Assembly: GCA_947176915.1 (NCBI GenBank)
Contig: CAMWSM010000001.1
Location: forward strand, 62,001-126,000
From: an uncultured Porphyromonadaceae bacterium
Lineage (GTDB): Bacteria; Bacteroidota; Bacteroidia; Bacteroidales; Muribaculaceae
Direction of reading: 5' to 3'
Length of the DNA stretch: 64,000 nt
Part shown: positions 9,146-18,858 of the stretch, piece by piece
Layout of the letters: each line of letters starts with the position of its first letter
Position numbering within the stretch: position 1 is the first letter of the stretch
Position numbers and translations under genes: made by a program
Notes under the pieces: generated by a model
Databases searched by the model: none
What the model saw: only the letters and a program-made list of their open reading frames with translations
Told to the model about the DNA's origin: nothing

Positions 9146-10618
9146 ATGTCTTTTTTAACTGAAAAAGTAAACGAGGAAGGCATGACCTTCGACGACGTGC
9201 TTCTCGTCCCCGCCTATTCTGAAGTTACCCCCAATATGGTGAATGTCCAGACACGTTTTTCTCGCAACATCACCCTAAACATACCTATTGTATCGGCTGC
9301 CATGGACACTGTTACGGAAGCAGCCATGGCTATAGCTATTGCCCGTCAGGGCGGCATAGGCGTCATTCATAAGAATATGCCTATCGAAGTTCAGGCGGCT
9401 ATGGTGAGAAAAGTGAAACGTGCTGAAAGCGGCATGATTTTCGACCCCGTAACCATCACCCCACAGCAGACTGTAGGAGATGCCCTCAGAATGATGCATG
9501 AGAATCATATCGGCGGCATACCTGTAGTGGATGGAGAGGGGAAACTCGTAGGCATCGTAACTAACCGCGACCTCCGTTTCCAGACTGATATGGAACTGCC
9601 CATCGATGAGGTTATGACAAAAGAGAATATCATCACCACTAAAAATCCAAGTCTCGCGGAGGCGTCCGATATTCTTCTTCGTCATAAAATCGAGAAACTC
9701 CCTGTGGTGGATGACAACAATAAGCTTATAGGGCTCATCACCTATCGCGACATCACCAAGATTCAGGATTATCCAAATGCCTGCAAGGACGATAAAGGAC
9801 GTTTGCGTGTAGCCGGCGGCGTAGGTGTTACAAGTGACACCCTCAAGCGTGTCGAGGCTCTTGTGAATGCAGGGGTTGATGCTGTGGTTATCGACACTGC
9901 CCACGGTCATTCTGCAAATGTAGTCAATACCCTCAAGGCAGTAAAGGCGAACTTCCCGCAGATTGATGTGCTTGTTGGAAACATAGCTACGGCGGAAGCT
10001 GCGGAATATCTTATTGCCAATGGCGCTGACGGCATCAAGGTAGGCATCGGTCCCGGCTCTATTTGCACCACACGTATCGTGGCAGGTGTAGGTGTGCCTC
10101 AGCTGAGCGCCATATTCAATTGTGCCAAGGTAGCGAAAGCTCACGGCATTCCGGTGATAGGTGATGGAGGTTTGCGTTATTCCGGCGATGTTGTCAAGGC
10201 TATTGCTGCGGGTGCAGACTGCGTTATGATGGGTTCAATGCTTGCGGGCACTGAGGAGAGTCCGGGCGAGACTATCATTTACAACGGACGTAAGTTCAAG
10301 GCATATCGCGGCATGGGTTCTATCGAGGCTATGGAGGCAGGTTCCAAAGACCGCTACTTCCAGAGCGGCACCTCTGACAGCAGCAAATTCGTGCCGGAGG
10401 GTATCGTAGCCCGTGTGCCATACAAAGGCACTCTTGCAGAGACCATCTATCAGCTTCTCGGCGGCCTGCGCTCGGGCATGGGCTATTGCGGAGCCAAAGA
10501 CATTGATGCTCTCCATAACGCCCGTTTCGTGAGAATCACCTCTGCCGGTGTGATTGAGAATCATCCGCACGACGTAACAATCACTAAGGAAGCTCCCAAC
10601 TATTCACGTGCGGAGTGA
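9146..10618 (+). CDS. guaB: Inosine-5'-monophosphate dehydrogenase
   Basis: NAD-dependent oxidation of IMP to XMP, the rate-limiting step to GMP. It has 490 residues. The TIM barrel is interrupted by two CBS modules at about residues 95-210 ([20 protein letters not shown] and [19 protein letters not shown]). The catalytic cysteine is C307 in GPGSICTTR. The phosphate site [10 protein letters not shown] and the mobile-flap region YRGMGS follow. It is followed by a spacer with a reiterated word (GAGTGAGGCTCAAG appears about twice) and then guaA. Confidence 0.96.
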   Translation: MSFLTEKVNEEGMTFDDVLLVPAYSEVTPNMVNVQTRFSRNITLNIPIVSAAMDTVTEAAMAIAIARQGGIGVIHKNMPIEVQAAMVRKVKRAESGMIFDPVTITPQQTVGDALRMMHENHIGGIPVVDGEGKLVGIVTNRDLRFQTDMELPIDEVMTKENIITTKNPSLAEASDILLRHKIEKLPVVDDNNKLIGLITYRDITKIQDYPNACKDDKGRLRVAGGVGVTSDTLKRVEALVNAGVDAVVIDTAHGHSANVVNTLKAVKANFPQIDVLVGNIATAEAAEYLIANGADGIKVGIGPGSICTTRIVAGVGVPQLSAIFNCAKVAKAHGIPVIGDGGLRYSGDVVKAIAAGADCVMMGSMLAGTEESPGETIIYNGRKFKAYRGMGSIEAMEAGSKDRYFQSGTSDSSKFVPEGIVARVPYKGTLAETIYQLLGGLRSGMGYCGAKDIDALHNARFVRITSAGVIENHPHDVTITKEAPNYSRAE

Positions 10619-10685
10619 GGAGTGAGGCTCAAGGAGTGAGGCTCAAGGCTCAAGAGATAATAAGACTAATAAAAGAGAATAATTA

Positions 10686-12212
10686 ATGGAAAAAATCCTT
10701 ATTCTGGATTTCGGCTCCCAATACACTCAGCTCATCGCACGTCGTGTGCGTGAGCTGAATGTATATTGCGAAATTCATCCTTTCAATAAGATTCCGGAAC
10801 TTGACGGCGACATTCGGGGTGTCATCCTTTCCGGCTCTCCATCCTCGGTGCGTGATGCGGATGCTCCGAAACCCGATCTGTCTGCCATAAAGGGTAAATA
10901 TCCCTTGCTTGGCGTCTGCTACGGCGCTCAGCTGCTCGCCAACGAGTATGGAGGAGAAGTTGAGGGTGCTCCCTCACGCGAGTATGGCCGCGCCATGCTC
11001 ACTGTTGTAGCGCCTGAAGATCCCCTCATGCTCAATGTTCCCTCCCCCACTCAGGTATGGATGAGCCACGGCGACACAATAACCCGCCTCCCCGAAAATT
11101 ATCATATCATAGGTTCCACAGAGAATGTAAAGGCGGCTGCCTATCATATCGAGGGGGAACAGACCTGGGGCATACAGTTCCATCCCGAAGTGTATCATTC
11201 CACCGACGGCACCCTTATTCTGTCGAACTTCGTGCTTGGGATATGTGGGTGTTCAGGGACATGGAGCCCTGCCTCTTTCATAGAGACCACCGTTGATGAG
11301 CTTCGTTCCAAAATAGGTGATGAGCGTGTGATTCTCGGTCTTTCGGGAGGTGTAGACTCCTCAGTGGCAGCCATGCTGCTTCACAAGGCAATCGGCGATC
11401 GCCTCACATGTATTTTCGTCAATAATGGTCTTCTGAGAAAGAATGAATTTGACGATGTTCTTGACTCCTACAAGCACATGGGGCTGAACGTAATCGGTGT
11501 AGATGCGTCCGAACGGTTCTACAACGACCTGAAGGGAGTAACCGATCCGGAACAGAAACGCAAGATAATAGGCCGCGACTTCGTGGAGGTCTTCAATGCA
11601 GAGGCTAAAAAAATTCAGGATGCCAACTGGCTTGCCCAAGGCACAATCTATCCTGACGTGATTGAAAGCTGCTCTGTCAAGGGACCATCAGCCACCATCA
11701 AGAGCCATCATAATGTAGGCGGTCTTCCTAAAGAGATGAATCTTAAGATTGTTGAGCCTTTGCGTCTTCTGTTCAAGGATGAGGTGCGTCGCGTAGGGAA
11801 AGCCATGGATATGGATCAGCGTCTTCTCGGTCGTCATCCGTTCCCCGGTCCCGGTCTCGGGATACGTATACTGGGCGAGGTAACCCCGGAAAAGGTGCGT
11901 ATCCTTCAGGAGGCTGACGCAATCTTCATCAACGGTCTGCGAGAAGCGGGTCTTTATGATCAGGTGTGGCAAGCGGGCGTTATGCTCCTCCCTGTGCAAA
12001 GTGTAGGCGTGATGGGCGATGAAAGAACCTACGAGAACTGTGTGGCTCTCCGTGCTGTCATATCCACTGACGGCATGACAGCCGACTGGGTTCATCTCCC
12101 CTACGAATTTCTTGCCAAAGTAAGCAATGAGATAATTAATAAGGTACGTGGTGTAAACCGCGTGGTCTACGACATCTCCTCCAAACCACCAGCCACAATC
12201 GAGTGGGAATAA
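10686..12212 (+). CDS. guaA: GMP synthase (glutamine-hydrolysing)
   Basis: Aminates XMP to GMP using glutamine and ATP. The 508 residues comprise an N-terminal class I glutamine amidotransferase (nucleophile C78 in GVCYGAQ, His/Glu in FHPEVYHS), the ATP pyrophosphatase domain with the P-loop SGGVDSS near residue 220, and a C-terminal dimerisation domain ending PPATIEWE. It is the last gene of the cluster. A perfect 40-bp palindrome begins 6 bp after the stop and is the likely transcription end. Confidence 0.96.
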   Translation: MEKILILDFGSQYTQLIARRVRELNVYCEIHPFNKIPELDGDIRGVILSGSPSSVRDADAPKPDLSAIKGKYPLLGVCYGAQLLANEYGGEVEGAPSREYGRAMLTVVAPEDPLMLNVPSPTQVWMSHGDTITRLPENYHIIGSTENVKAAAYHIEGEQTWGIQFHPEVYHSTDGTLILSNFVLGICGCSGTWSPASFIETTVDELRSKIGDERVILGLSGGVDSSVAAMLLHKAIGDRLTCIFVNNGLLRKNEFDDVLDSYKHMGLNVIGVDASERFYNDLKGVTDPEQKRKIIGRDFVEVFNAEAKKIQDANWLAQGTIYPDVIESCSVKGPSATIKSHHNVGGLPKEMNLKIVEPLRLLFKDEVRRVGKAMDMDQRLLGRHPFPGPGLGIRILGEVTPEKVRILQEADAIFINGLREAGLYDQVWQAGVMLLPVQSVGVMGDERTYENCVALRAVISTDGMTADWVHLPYEFLAKVSNEIINKVRGVNRVVYDISSKPPATIEWE

Positions 12213-12217
12213 CACGA

Positions 12218-12257
12218 AGAAAGGATGTATCAGAAATTTCTGATACATCCTTTCTTT
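12218..12257. terminator. Perfect 40-bp palindrome, bidirectional terminator
   Basis: The arms pair over 20 bases without mismatch (12218-12237 with 12238-12257), including AAAGGATGTATCAGAAA, and end in T-rich sequence on both strands. It lies between convergent genes: guaA ends at 12212, and the NlpE-like gene ends at 12288 on the other strand. Its arms share GGATGTATC with the ends of the dispersed element near 61.4 kb and with the pepC terminator. Confidence 0.8.
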
Positions 12258-12287
12258 ATGAAATATTATTCAGAAAATTGACAAATA

Positions 12288-12773
12288 TTATTTTGTCATT
12301 TTGAGAGTGTAGTTCATTGTTGAATCTGCAGCAAGTTCAAGCTGAGCATTGACCATTGTGATGGTAGAATCGGAATCGACAAGGAAATAAGTCGGTGTGT
12401 CAAGAGATCCGGGCTGTGAATCCTTCTGATCCTTCTTGAGCTCATAGTAAGTTTTGCCATCCTTCTGCTTGATATAGAAATCACCTTCGCTGGCAAAATT
12501 CTTGATATCCTTATATCCACCTACCGCTGTGCTGTCAGCCTGAATGAATGTCTCAACAAGCTTGTAATCCCCATCATTGTCGTCGTCATCGAATTCGAGA
12601 CTGAGGGTATAGCGGACACCATCCGCATCGGCAGCGGGCAAAACGCCTGTGAACACCTCCACTTTATCACCCTTCTTTGAGTCGGAAGCGTTGGCATTAT
12701 TTCCATTGCCTGAGCAAGCAGCCATACCCAACATGGTGAGGCCCATAGCTGCAAATATAATAGTCTTTTTCAT
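12288..12773 (-). CDS. NlpE-like lipoprotein lacking the CxxC cysteines
   Basis: The 161 residues begin with a lipoprotein signal (lipobox GMAAC, Cys near residue 20), so the protein is probably anchored to a membrane facing the periplasm or surface. The remainder resembles the N-terminal domain of NlpE (copper-resistance/envelope-stress lipoproteins): an opening GxLPxADxxG motif, a YTLSLEF strand, a YKLVETF strand and a closing MNYTLKMTK. Where NlpE has the PCADC cysteines this protein has PAADADG, so metal or disulfide chemistry at that site is unlikely. The family assignment rests on pattern recognition only. The gap to the upstream TPR gene is 120 bp. Function unknown. Confidence 0.7.
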   Translation of the reverse strand: MKKTIIFAAMGLTMLGMAACSGNGNNANASDSKKGDKVEVFTGVLPAADADGVRYTLSLEFDDDDNDGDYKLVETFIQADSTAVGGYKDIKNFASEGDFYIKQKDGKTYYELKKDQKDSQPGSLDTPTYFLVDSDSTITMVNAQLELAADSTMNYTLKMTK

Positions 12774-12893
12774 TTTATTCCAGTTAAATTAAATATAAAA
12801 TTTTCGCTTTGTTACTTTAATAACAATGAAAAAGTGAAAAAGTTAAATGAAAGATGAGAAAAATGTCATCCGAAGGAATTTTATCTTCCCTCC

Positions 12894-14345
12894 CTACTTT
12901 GTCGCTGAAGTATCATCCGGAGTTTTTTTAGAGACCTGCCGGAGGTCTTCCGTTCCCGGAATATTCCCCTTTGAGATAAGCATTTCTTCAATTGTGTCAT
13001 GAAGTTTCTGATTATCCGCCTTTAGATCACGGCTTTTATGGATAAGGGAGAAATGACTCCTATAAAGAAACATGAGCACTACAGCCAGCACAAACACGGC
13101 GATAAGGGCGAGGCTGATGAGCTTTTCATCCGATTCCAGTTCCATCACATGCTTCTCCTCCTCTGCCTGACGGCGTGCCTCCTCGATTTTCCTTACCTCA
13201 TATCGCATTCTTAGCTCAAGCATAGCGCCCTCGGCATTTGCTTTAAGCTTATCCTCCAGCATCTTGTTATAATCTATCAACGCAGAGAGAAGAACCTCCT
13301 TATTATTTGTTGAATCGGCAGCCTCTTTCAGACGCGAAAGCATAACATATCTTGTAGCTCTCACTCTCACATGATTGAGGGCTTCCTGCAGAGCGACCAC
13401 TGCCTCAGGATATCTTTTCTTAGCCATAAGGTAGGGGGCGTCAGCAAGTTTATACTGATGGAAATCTGTATTCAGTTCTTCATTTTTTTGAGCAAGTTCC
13501 TTACACTTTGCATAATATTCCTCAACCTCGGCATCCGTCAAGGCAGGGTAATTGCTGAGCATACGGCGATAGCAAAGATATTTGAATCTGTCATAATTCC
13601 TGTATTTACGTCCTTGTTTGGCATAATACGTCTCAAGCTGGGATATAAGTTTGAGAAGCTGGCGATCCATTTCAATTGCCTTCTCGTAATAGCCGTTGCG
13701 ACTGTAGAAATTGGCAGCGGTGGTATAGAAACGGCTGGGGAATGCAAATCCGGTTTCCGGAATCTCATCTATCATTTTTTCAAGACGCTCCAGATATTCC
13801 ATATACATGTTGCCATCGTGGGAAAGACCGAGAAATACGACTACCCTATATAAATCAAGGAAATTCTGATAGACATCATCCTTTTGAGTTATATCCTCCT
13901 TCAGATATTTCACGAGATGGTCATGGCGTTCTTCGGGAGTCAGATAAGAACCCTCCACCGTGGCTTTGTTGACTTTCAGAAAACACACCACGGCTTTCTT
14001 CTTATCGCCGTCAGGGAGTTTGTTAGCCATCGCTATAAGTTTTTCCTGAGGTTCAATCTCCTCTATATGAAGAGACGACACCTGAGGAAGCATATCATAA
14101 AGCACCTCATAGTTTTTTGATCTCTGGGCTATGTCAAGAATTTTCCAGCCAATCTCCGATTTATTCTTCTGATCTGCCAAATCAAAAACATTAAAAAGAA
14201 TGTCTATGCTATCTTTAGGGGTCATCCCCGGCTTAAGTGTGGCACGTAATGCGTCCGCCTCCGGCTGACGTGAAAGTTTTGCGGAGACATCAAGACCTGC
14301 GAAGGTCATAATAGCAAGCACTAAAAAAAATTGTATATATTTCAT
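12894..14345 (-). CDS. TPR protein with signal peptide and C-terminal membrane segment
   Basis: The 483 residues begin with a signal peptide (about 1-22). A long helical, TPR-like region follows, where pairs such as YYEKAIEMDRQLLKL and RYPEAVVALQEALNH are visible. A charged coiled coil of about 60 residues (around 345-405) leads into one transmembrane segment at about 408-427, and a short cytosolic tail of about 55 residues contains another coiled coil. This layout resembles the periplasmic TPR sensor half of Bacteroidales regulators, but there is no kinase or DNA-binding domain in the tail. It lies 57 bp downstream of the RelA/SpoT gene on the same strand. Function unknown. Confidence 0.75.
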   Translation of the reverse strand: MKYIQFFLVLAIMTFAGLDVSAKLSRQPEADALRATLKPGMTPKDSIDILFNVFDLADQKNKSEIGWKILDIAQRSKNYEVLYDMLPQVSSLHIEEIEPQEKLIAMANKLPDGDKKKAVVCFLKVNKATVEGSYLTPEERHDHLVKYLKEDITQKDDVYQNFLDLYRVVVFLGLSHDGNMYMEYLERLEKMIDEIPETGFAFPSRFYTTAANFYSRNGYYEKAIEMDRQLLKLISQLETYYAKQGRKYRNYDRFKYLCYRRMLSNYPALTDAEVEEYYAKCKELAQKNEELNTDFHQYKLADAPYLMAKKRYPEAVVALQEALNHVRVRATRYVMLSRLKEAADSTNNKEVLLSALIDYNKMLEDKLKANAEGAMLELRMRYEVRKIEEARRQAEEEKHVMELESDEKLISLALIAVFVLAVVLMFLYRSHFSLIHKSRDLKADNQKLHDTIEEMLISKGNIPGTEDLRQVSKKTPDDTSATK

Positions 14346-14402
14346 TATGTAAGGTTTTATCTTCTTATCTATAATACTTTCTTAACTTCTTATTTGAAGT
14401 GT

Positions 14403-16277
14403 TCAATTTCCTTTTACCCTCCATTTCACTTCATCCACATCCTTTATGCTTCTTATATGACTCATGATCTTCTGAAGTTCCTCGTATGAATGGATTCCAA
14501 AGCTAATTTCAGATGTTACGATCGAATCCTTACAATCAGAATTATAATTGCCGATATTAAGATTCAGTCGATTGGATATGCAGTCAACAATATCAAGAAA
14601 AAGATGGTAGCGGTCTACCGCCTTGACCGTAACAATCACGGGATAAAGAGTATCATCCGGGAGAAAATCGACACTCTTGATATCATCTCCGAATTGGGAG
14701 GCAAGCCGGATTGCAATAGGGCAGTCGCGTTTGTGGATAGTCAGGGAGCCATCCTTGTCATTAAATCCCACCACCTCCTCGCCGGGAATTGGATGACAAT
14801 GTTCGCATCGATGAAACTTAGGAGCGGGACGGCTTGCCAGATACTCCTCTATCGCTTTCTTCGCTTTGTAGGTAACCACGAAATCTTTCTGCTCCTTGGT
14901 CGGGAAAACTGCAGGATCGGTAAATATTTCCACGACATCACCTCGATGAAGAGGCTCTTTGATGGATGATAGGAAACCGTTCACGCGGGCATACTTGGCA
15001 TGCCTACCCGTCTCTGTGGATATTTCGTAGGCAAAATCAAGCACGGACGACTTCTGAGGCATCACCATCGCCTTCCCTTTGGGAGTAAAAGCCATGAGAT
15101 CGTCATTATAGAATGACGATGTAACCTTCTCCATGAAATCTATCCCCTTTGCTGTGGAATCAATTTCGCGGAGCACTCCCCTGAATTTATTAATCCATTG
15201 GTTGATATAATCCTGCGCCATTTCCGCACGACAGCCAAGGCGGGAATTTCTCGCCATCCTCTCGCTGGAGATATGCACCTCCTGCCAGCGGCCGAAATCA
15301 GCAAGGAGCTTCACATGAAAACTCTGATAGCCGTTCTCTTTAGGAGAATCAATATAGTTTGTAATCCCTCCCGGCTTTTCACGGAAACGGTCGGTCAATA
15401 GAGAATAAACCCTCAGAGCCATCTCCTTTTCATCGACACCTTCAGGAGTACGGAAAATAATATCGGTGAAATGCCGATATTTGAGATGATTGAAATCGTC
15501 GCCGAATTTTCTCATCTTACGCCACACGCTATACGGTTCTCTATACTCCACTTTCACGATAGCATCTATTCCCGATTCCTCAAGAGTGAACTGCAATTGC
15601 TGCCGAAACCGCTCGAGACGTTCGCGTTGCTGCTCTCGATCATGATTTATCAAAGCGGTTATCTCCTCGAAATCATGCGGACAACGGAATTTAAGGCTAA
15701 GGTTTTCCAGTTCCGTTTTGATATGATACAATCCGAGACGATTGGCAAGGGGGGCATAGAAATAATCTGTTTCACCGGCAATCTTCATCTGTTTGTCAGG
15801 GCGCATGGACGACAAGGTGCGCATGTTATGCAGACGGTCAGCAAGTTTCACCATAGTAGGGCGGATATCATTCTGCATCGAATTCAAGATCTGCTTGAAA
15901 TTATCCACCTGTTTGCTGAGAGCGTAATCCCTCTTCTCTTTTTTAGTGAGGACGTTGACAAGATATGCCACATCATCTCCGAATCTCACTTTGATCTCCT
16001 CAAGAGTGTGCGGAGTATCCTCCACCACATCATGAAGGAAGGCAGCGATCACGGAATTGACATCCATGTTGAGTTCGCGGGCGGCAATATAAGCCACGGC
16101 TATAGGATGAAAGATGTAAGGCTCACCGGTTTTTCTCACCTGAGGGGCATGCGCCTCTTTTGCGAGACTGAAAGCATCACGAAGTCGGAGAAGATCTGCC
16201 TCGGAAGTGCGGGGCTTCATCTCATTAAAAACTTCTTCCGCCCTCTCATTAATCATCTTTTCATAGTCGATTTCCAT
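14403..16277 (-). CDS. RelA/SpoT-family (p)ppGpp hydrolase/synthetase homologue
   Basis: The 624 residues show the long-RSH order: HD hydrolase domain (GEPYIFHPIAVAYIA near 51-65, HDVVEDT at 82-88, LADRLHNMRTL), a synthetase-like domain (SPKENGYQSFHV), a TGS domain (AFTPKGKAMVMPQKSSVLDFAYE) and a C-terminal Cys/His zinc-finger-like and ACT region. The hydrolase motifs look intact. In the synthetase, the usual EVQIRT stretch reads QEVHISSERMARNSRLG: the catalytic Glu position is kept, but the following Arg and Thr are replaced, so synthesis may be weak or lost. It is shorter than typical 700-plus-residue Rel. A promoter is visible just upstream. Family certain; activity balance inferred. Confidence 0.9.
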   Translation of the reverse strand: MEIDYEKMINERAEEVFNEMKPRTSEADLLRLRDAFSLAKEAHAPQVRKTGEPYIFHPIAVAYIAARELNMDVNSVIAAFLHDVVEDTPHTLEEIKVRFGDDVAYLVNVLTKKEKRDYALSKQVDNFKQILNSMQNDIRPTMVKLADRLHNMRTLSSMRPDKQMKIAGETDYFYAPLANRLGLYHIKTELENLSLKFRCPHDFEEITALINHDREQQRERLERFRQQLQFTLEESGIDAIVKVEYREPYSVWRKMRKFGDDFNHLKYRHFTDIIFRTPEGVDEKEMALRVYSLLTDRFREKPGGITNYIDSPKENGYQSFHVKLLADFGRWQEVHISSERMARNSRLGCRAEMAQDYINQWINKFRGVLREIDSTAKGIDFMEKVTSSFYNDDLMAFTPKGKAMVMPQKSSVLDFAYEISTETGRHAKYARVNGFLSSIKEPLHRGDVVEIFTDPAVFPTKEQKDFVVTYKAKKAIEEYLASRPAPKFHRCEHCHPIPGEEVVGFNDKDGSLTIHKRDCPIAIRLASQFGDDIKSVDFLPDDTLYPVIVTVKAVDRYHLFLDIVDCISNRLNLNIGNYNSDCKDSIVTSEISFGIHSYEELQKIMSHIRSIKDVDEVKWRVKGN

Positions 16278-16305
16278 AGCCGGGATTTTTGTTGCGTTTA
16301 ATGTG

Positions 16306-16337
16306 CAAATTTAATCAATCCCAAGGAGTTTTACAAA
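16306..16337 (-). promoter_or_regulatory. Promoter of the RelA/SpoT gene
   Basis: Read on the minus strand: TTTG (16337-16334), a 20-bp spacer, then TAAATTTG (16313-16306). This matches the Bacteroidetes sigma-ABfr consensus TTTG-N19/20-TAnnTTTG exactly. The predicted start of transcription is near 16299, about 22 nt ahead of the ATG at 16277. Confidence 0.75.
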
Positions 16338-16404
16338 ATTGGGAAATGAAATTTGATGTTTGGAAAGGATTTTTCGGAGAAATCAGCCCTCGGGAGTGAA
16401 TCTT

Positions 16405-17775
16405 CTAAAGTATTTTGGCTGCCAGAATAAGGGCAATAAGCACGGGGGCAAGATACTTTATTATGAAAATCACCACCGGAACGAATTTGCCGCTCAGTTT
16501 TCCGCCGTTGCTGAGTTCATTGCGAAGAAAATCTTTCGGAGCAGCCCATCCAAGATAGACGCATGTCAGTATCGCTGCGGAAGGAAGCATGAGATTTGTG
16601 GCAGTAGTGTCAAGGAAATCAAAAAGATTCATGCCCAGGATATGGAAATCCGACAATACTCCCTGCGAAAGCGAACAAAGCGTACTCAATACTGCAAGGG
16701 GAAGCATCACCCACAGGCATGCCTTTTTGCGTGATGTCTTGAAATGCTCCTGAACGAAAGCTATCGACACCTCCCCCAATGAGATTGTGGATGTAAGCGC
16801 CGCCACCATCAGAAGTAGAAAGAACAGCGCCGACCAGAATTGGGTTGCCGGCATCTTGGCAAATACCTCCGGAAGAGTAACGAATACAAGAGTAGCTCCC
16901 TCCAGCCCCTCATCAGCGAGTCCGAACGACATTACGGCGGGGAAGATGATGAAACCCATAAGCAGAGCCACAAGGAGATCGAGTGCAGAAACAGTTATGG
17001 CTGTAGTTGTGAGATTGGTCTGCTTAGGGAAATAAGCAGAGTAGGTAATCAAGATGCCCATTCCCAGGGACAGAGAGAAGAATGACTGACCCAAAGCGTT
17101 TATACACACCTCCGGGGTGATCCTTGAAAAGTCGGGATTAAGGAAAAAAGCGAGCCCCTCCATTGCTTTCGGGAAGGACATAGCCACACAAGCGAACACC
17201 ACCAAAAGGATAAAAAGAATAGGCATCATAATGTTGCTCATCTTCTCAATTCCTTTCTGCACCCCTCGCATAAGCACAAAAAGATTCATGGCTATCATCA
17301 CGTATGTAACGATGAGTGGTTTCCATGTCCCTCCGACATAATCCGCCATTTTCTCTTTAAAGCCACCTGCCAGCATGTCGTTGTCAGCCGCAGCCGACAT
17401 CCCCTCATACAGATTTCCGGTCATTGACTGCCAGAAATATTCAAAAGTCCACCCTGCCACTACCATGTAGAAGGAGAGTATAAGATAAGAGGCGAGAATT
17501 GCCAGCGCACCGGTCAGCCACCATTTCTTTCCGGGAGAAAGCTTCCGGAAAGCTCCGACTGAATCAGAATGAGTGCCTCTTCCTAATGAAAACTCGCCAA
17601 GCATCACGGGAATGCCCAGAAGCAAGACACAAAAGATATAAAGGATAAGGAATGCAGCGCCACCATTAGCCTGCGCCTCCGCCGGGAATCGCCACACATT
17701 TCCAAGCCCCACTGCAGAGCCAACGGTAGCGGCTATCAAGCCTATCCGGCTGCCGAATTGTACTTTCTTTGCCAT
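16405..17775 (-). CDS. Neurotransmitter:sodium symporter family transporter
   Basis: The 456-residue, highly hydrophobic protein has about eleven or twelve membrane segments and is of the NSS/SNF (LeuT-like) family. It couples sodium entry to uptake of an amino acid or related compound; the substrate cannot be read from sequence. The family signature GSAVGLGNVWRFPAEAQANGG-like TM1 lies at about residues 18-38 (unwound Na+ site). LSLGMGILITYSAYF corresponds to TM6. A possible -7 box (TAACTTTG) lies at 17791-17784 on the minus strand, just before the start, without a convincing -33. It stands alone, divergent from the sigma-like gene at 18167. Confidence 0.9.
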   Translation of the reverse strand: MAKKVQFGSRIGLIAATVGSAVGLGNVWRFPAEAQANGGAAFLILYIFCVLLLGIPVMLGEFSLGRGTHSDSVGAFRKLSPGKKWWLTGALAILASYLILSFYMVVAGWTFEYFWQSMTGNLYEGMSAAADNDMLAGGFKEKMADYVGGTWKPLIVTYVMIAMNLFVLMRGVQKGIEKMSNIMMPILFILLVVFACVAMSFPKAMEGLAFFLNPDFSRITPEVCINALGQSFFSLSLGMGILITYSAYFPKQTNLTTTAITVSALDLLVALLMGFIIFPAVMSFGLADEGLEGATLVFVTLPEVFAKMPATQFWSALFFLLLMVAALTSTISLGEVSIAFVQEHFKTSRKKACLWVMLPLAVLSTLCSLSQGVLSDFHILGMNLFDFLDTTATNLMLPSAAILTCVYLGWAAPKDFLRNELSNGGKLSGKFVPVVIFIIKYLAPVLIALILAAKIL

Positions 17776-18166
17776 AATGACTGCAAAGTTAATACTTTTT
17801 TATGACTTTTCTTCTTCTGAAATATATGTGTTTAGATGAAAAATGCCTTACATTCGCAATATTGCAGCTCCACCTTTCCACTCCCTAAATTCTATTCCGC
17901 AACATTGTGATTGCTAACTCCAATTGAGCCGAAATTGGTAATTTTCCGGCGTGAAAGAGAGAGAGAAGATTGAATGACACAACGACTGCTATTAATATTT
18001 CTCATATCTTTTTAATTTTATGGGAATTAGAAATAGTTTGCGTAATTTTTACAAAATTTATTTGTGTCAATAAAACAATTTTAACTCTTTTTGCGTTATT
18101 TCAACACAAACAAATTGTGTCGATTTCACGAAAACAAAATTATCTAACACTTAAAACTAAACGTTC
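17776..18166. other. 391-bp divergent intergenic region
   Basis: It separates the minus-strand transporter from the plus-strand sigma-like gene and is AT-rich. It contains a small inverted repeat, ACACAA...TTGTGT (18104-18120), near the sigma-like gene, which could be an operator. An open frame on the plus strand from 17970 has no recognisable protein character and overlaps the next gene, so it was not called. No further RNA or repeat was seen. Confidence 0.5.
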
Positions 18167-18754
18167 ATGGCAGCTTCAATCTACACATCACCGGAAACAT
18201 TCTTCACTGAGTTTCGCGCAATCTTCATTGAAAAGATGGCGTGCAAGTATTCCTCAATTTCCCGGGAGGATATTGAAGATCTCTATCAGGATTCATTCCT
18301 CATCCTTGTGGAGAACTATAGCGCAGGGAAAGTAAATCCTGAGACAGGAAAGGGGAACGTCAGAACAAATTGGTGGAACTATCTTCTGTCAGTAGGGACT
18401 CGTCAGATGTCGAAGCGCCTGAAAAGACTTTCCGACACCTCCTCCCTGGAAAGCAATGCCAATATTGAGAACATGGATGGCTTTATGTTCCAGACCGGCG
18501 CATATATCTCTGCCGATGAGGAGAGTGAAGCAGCATTGAGAGAGAGAAGGATAATCTTTATTGAAAGTGAGCTTTCAATGCTTTCTGAAAATGTAGCCGG
18601 AATTATCACCGACAAGTATATTCTGGGACTTCCTGACACGGAAATAGCCCGCAGAAGAGATTACGCCAATGCCTCCACCATCAAGGCAAAGCGTTCACAA
18701 ATTATTAAGAGAATAAAAGATAAGAAACAAAAGATTGCAAGGGCAGTGGCATAA
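18167..18754 (+). CDS. ECF-like sigma factor (RNA polymerase sigma-70 family)
   Basis: The 195 residues resemble a minimal sigma-70 factor. The region-2-like part ISREDIEDLYQDSFLILVENY (core and -10 recognition) includes the typical DxxQDxF pattern. A linker follows, then a C-terminal region-4-like helix-turn-helix (VAGIITDKYILGLPDTEIARR, then basic KAKRSQIIKRIKDKK). There is no anti-sigma gene with a FecR-type domain next to it. The next gene (18859) encodes a single-span membrane protein that could be a partner, but that is speculation. The match is moderate, and another DNA-binding role is possible. Confidence 0.6.
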   Translation: MAASIYTSPETFFTEFRAIFIEKMACKYSSISREDIEDLYQDSFLILVENYSAGKVNPETGKGNVRTNWWNYLLSVGTRQMSKRLKRLSDTSSLESNANIENMDGFMFQTGAYISADEESEAALRERRIIFIESELSMLSENVAGIITDKYILGLPDTEIARRRDYANASTIKAKRSQIIKRIKDKKQKIARAVA

Positions 18755-18858
18755 TTTTGCCACTCCCTTACAATCATGCAGTCTCTTTTACGTTTTAATT
18801 ATACACTGAATTATCTCAAATTCAACTTGGGAGCTCTCCCTTCACCTATTATTCTATT

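Noticed and set aside
17970..18335. Plus-strand frame before the sigma-like gene.
   Set aside because: It overlaps the real gene and its residues show no family-like pattern.
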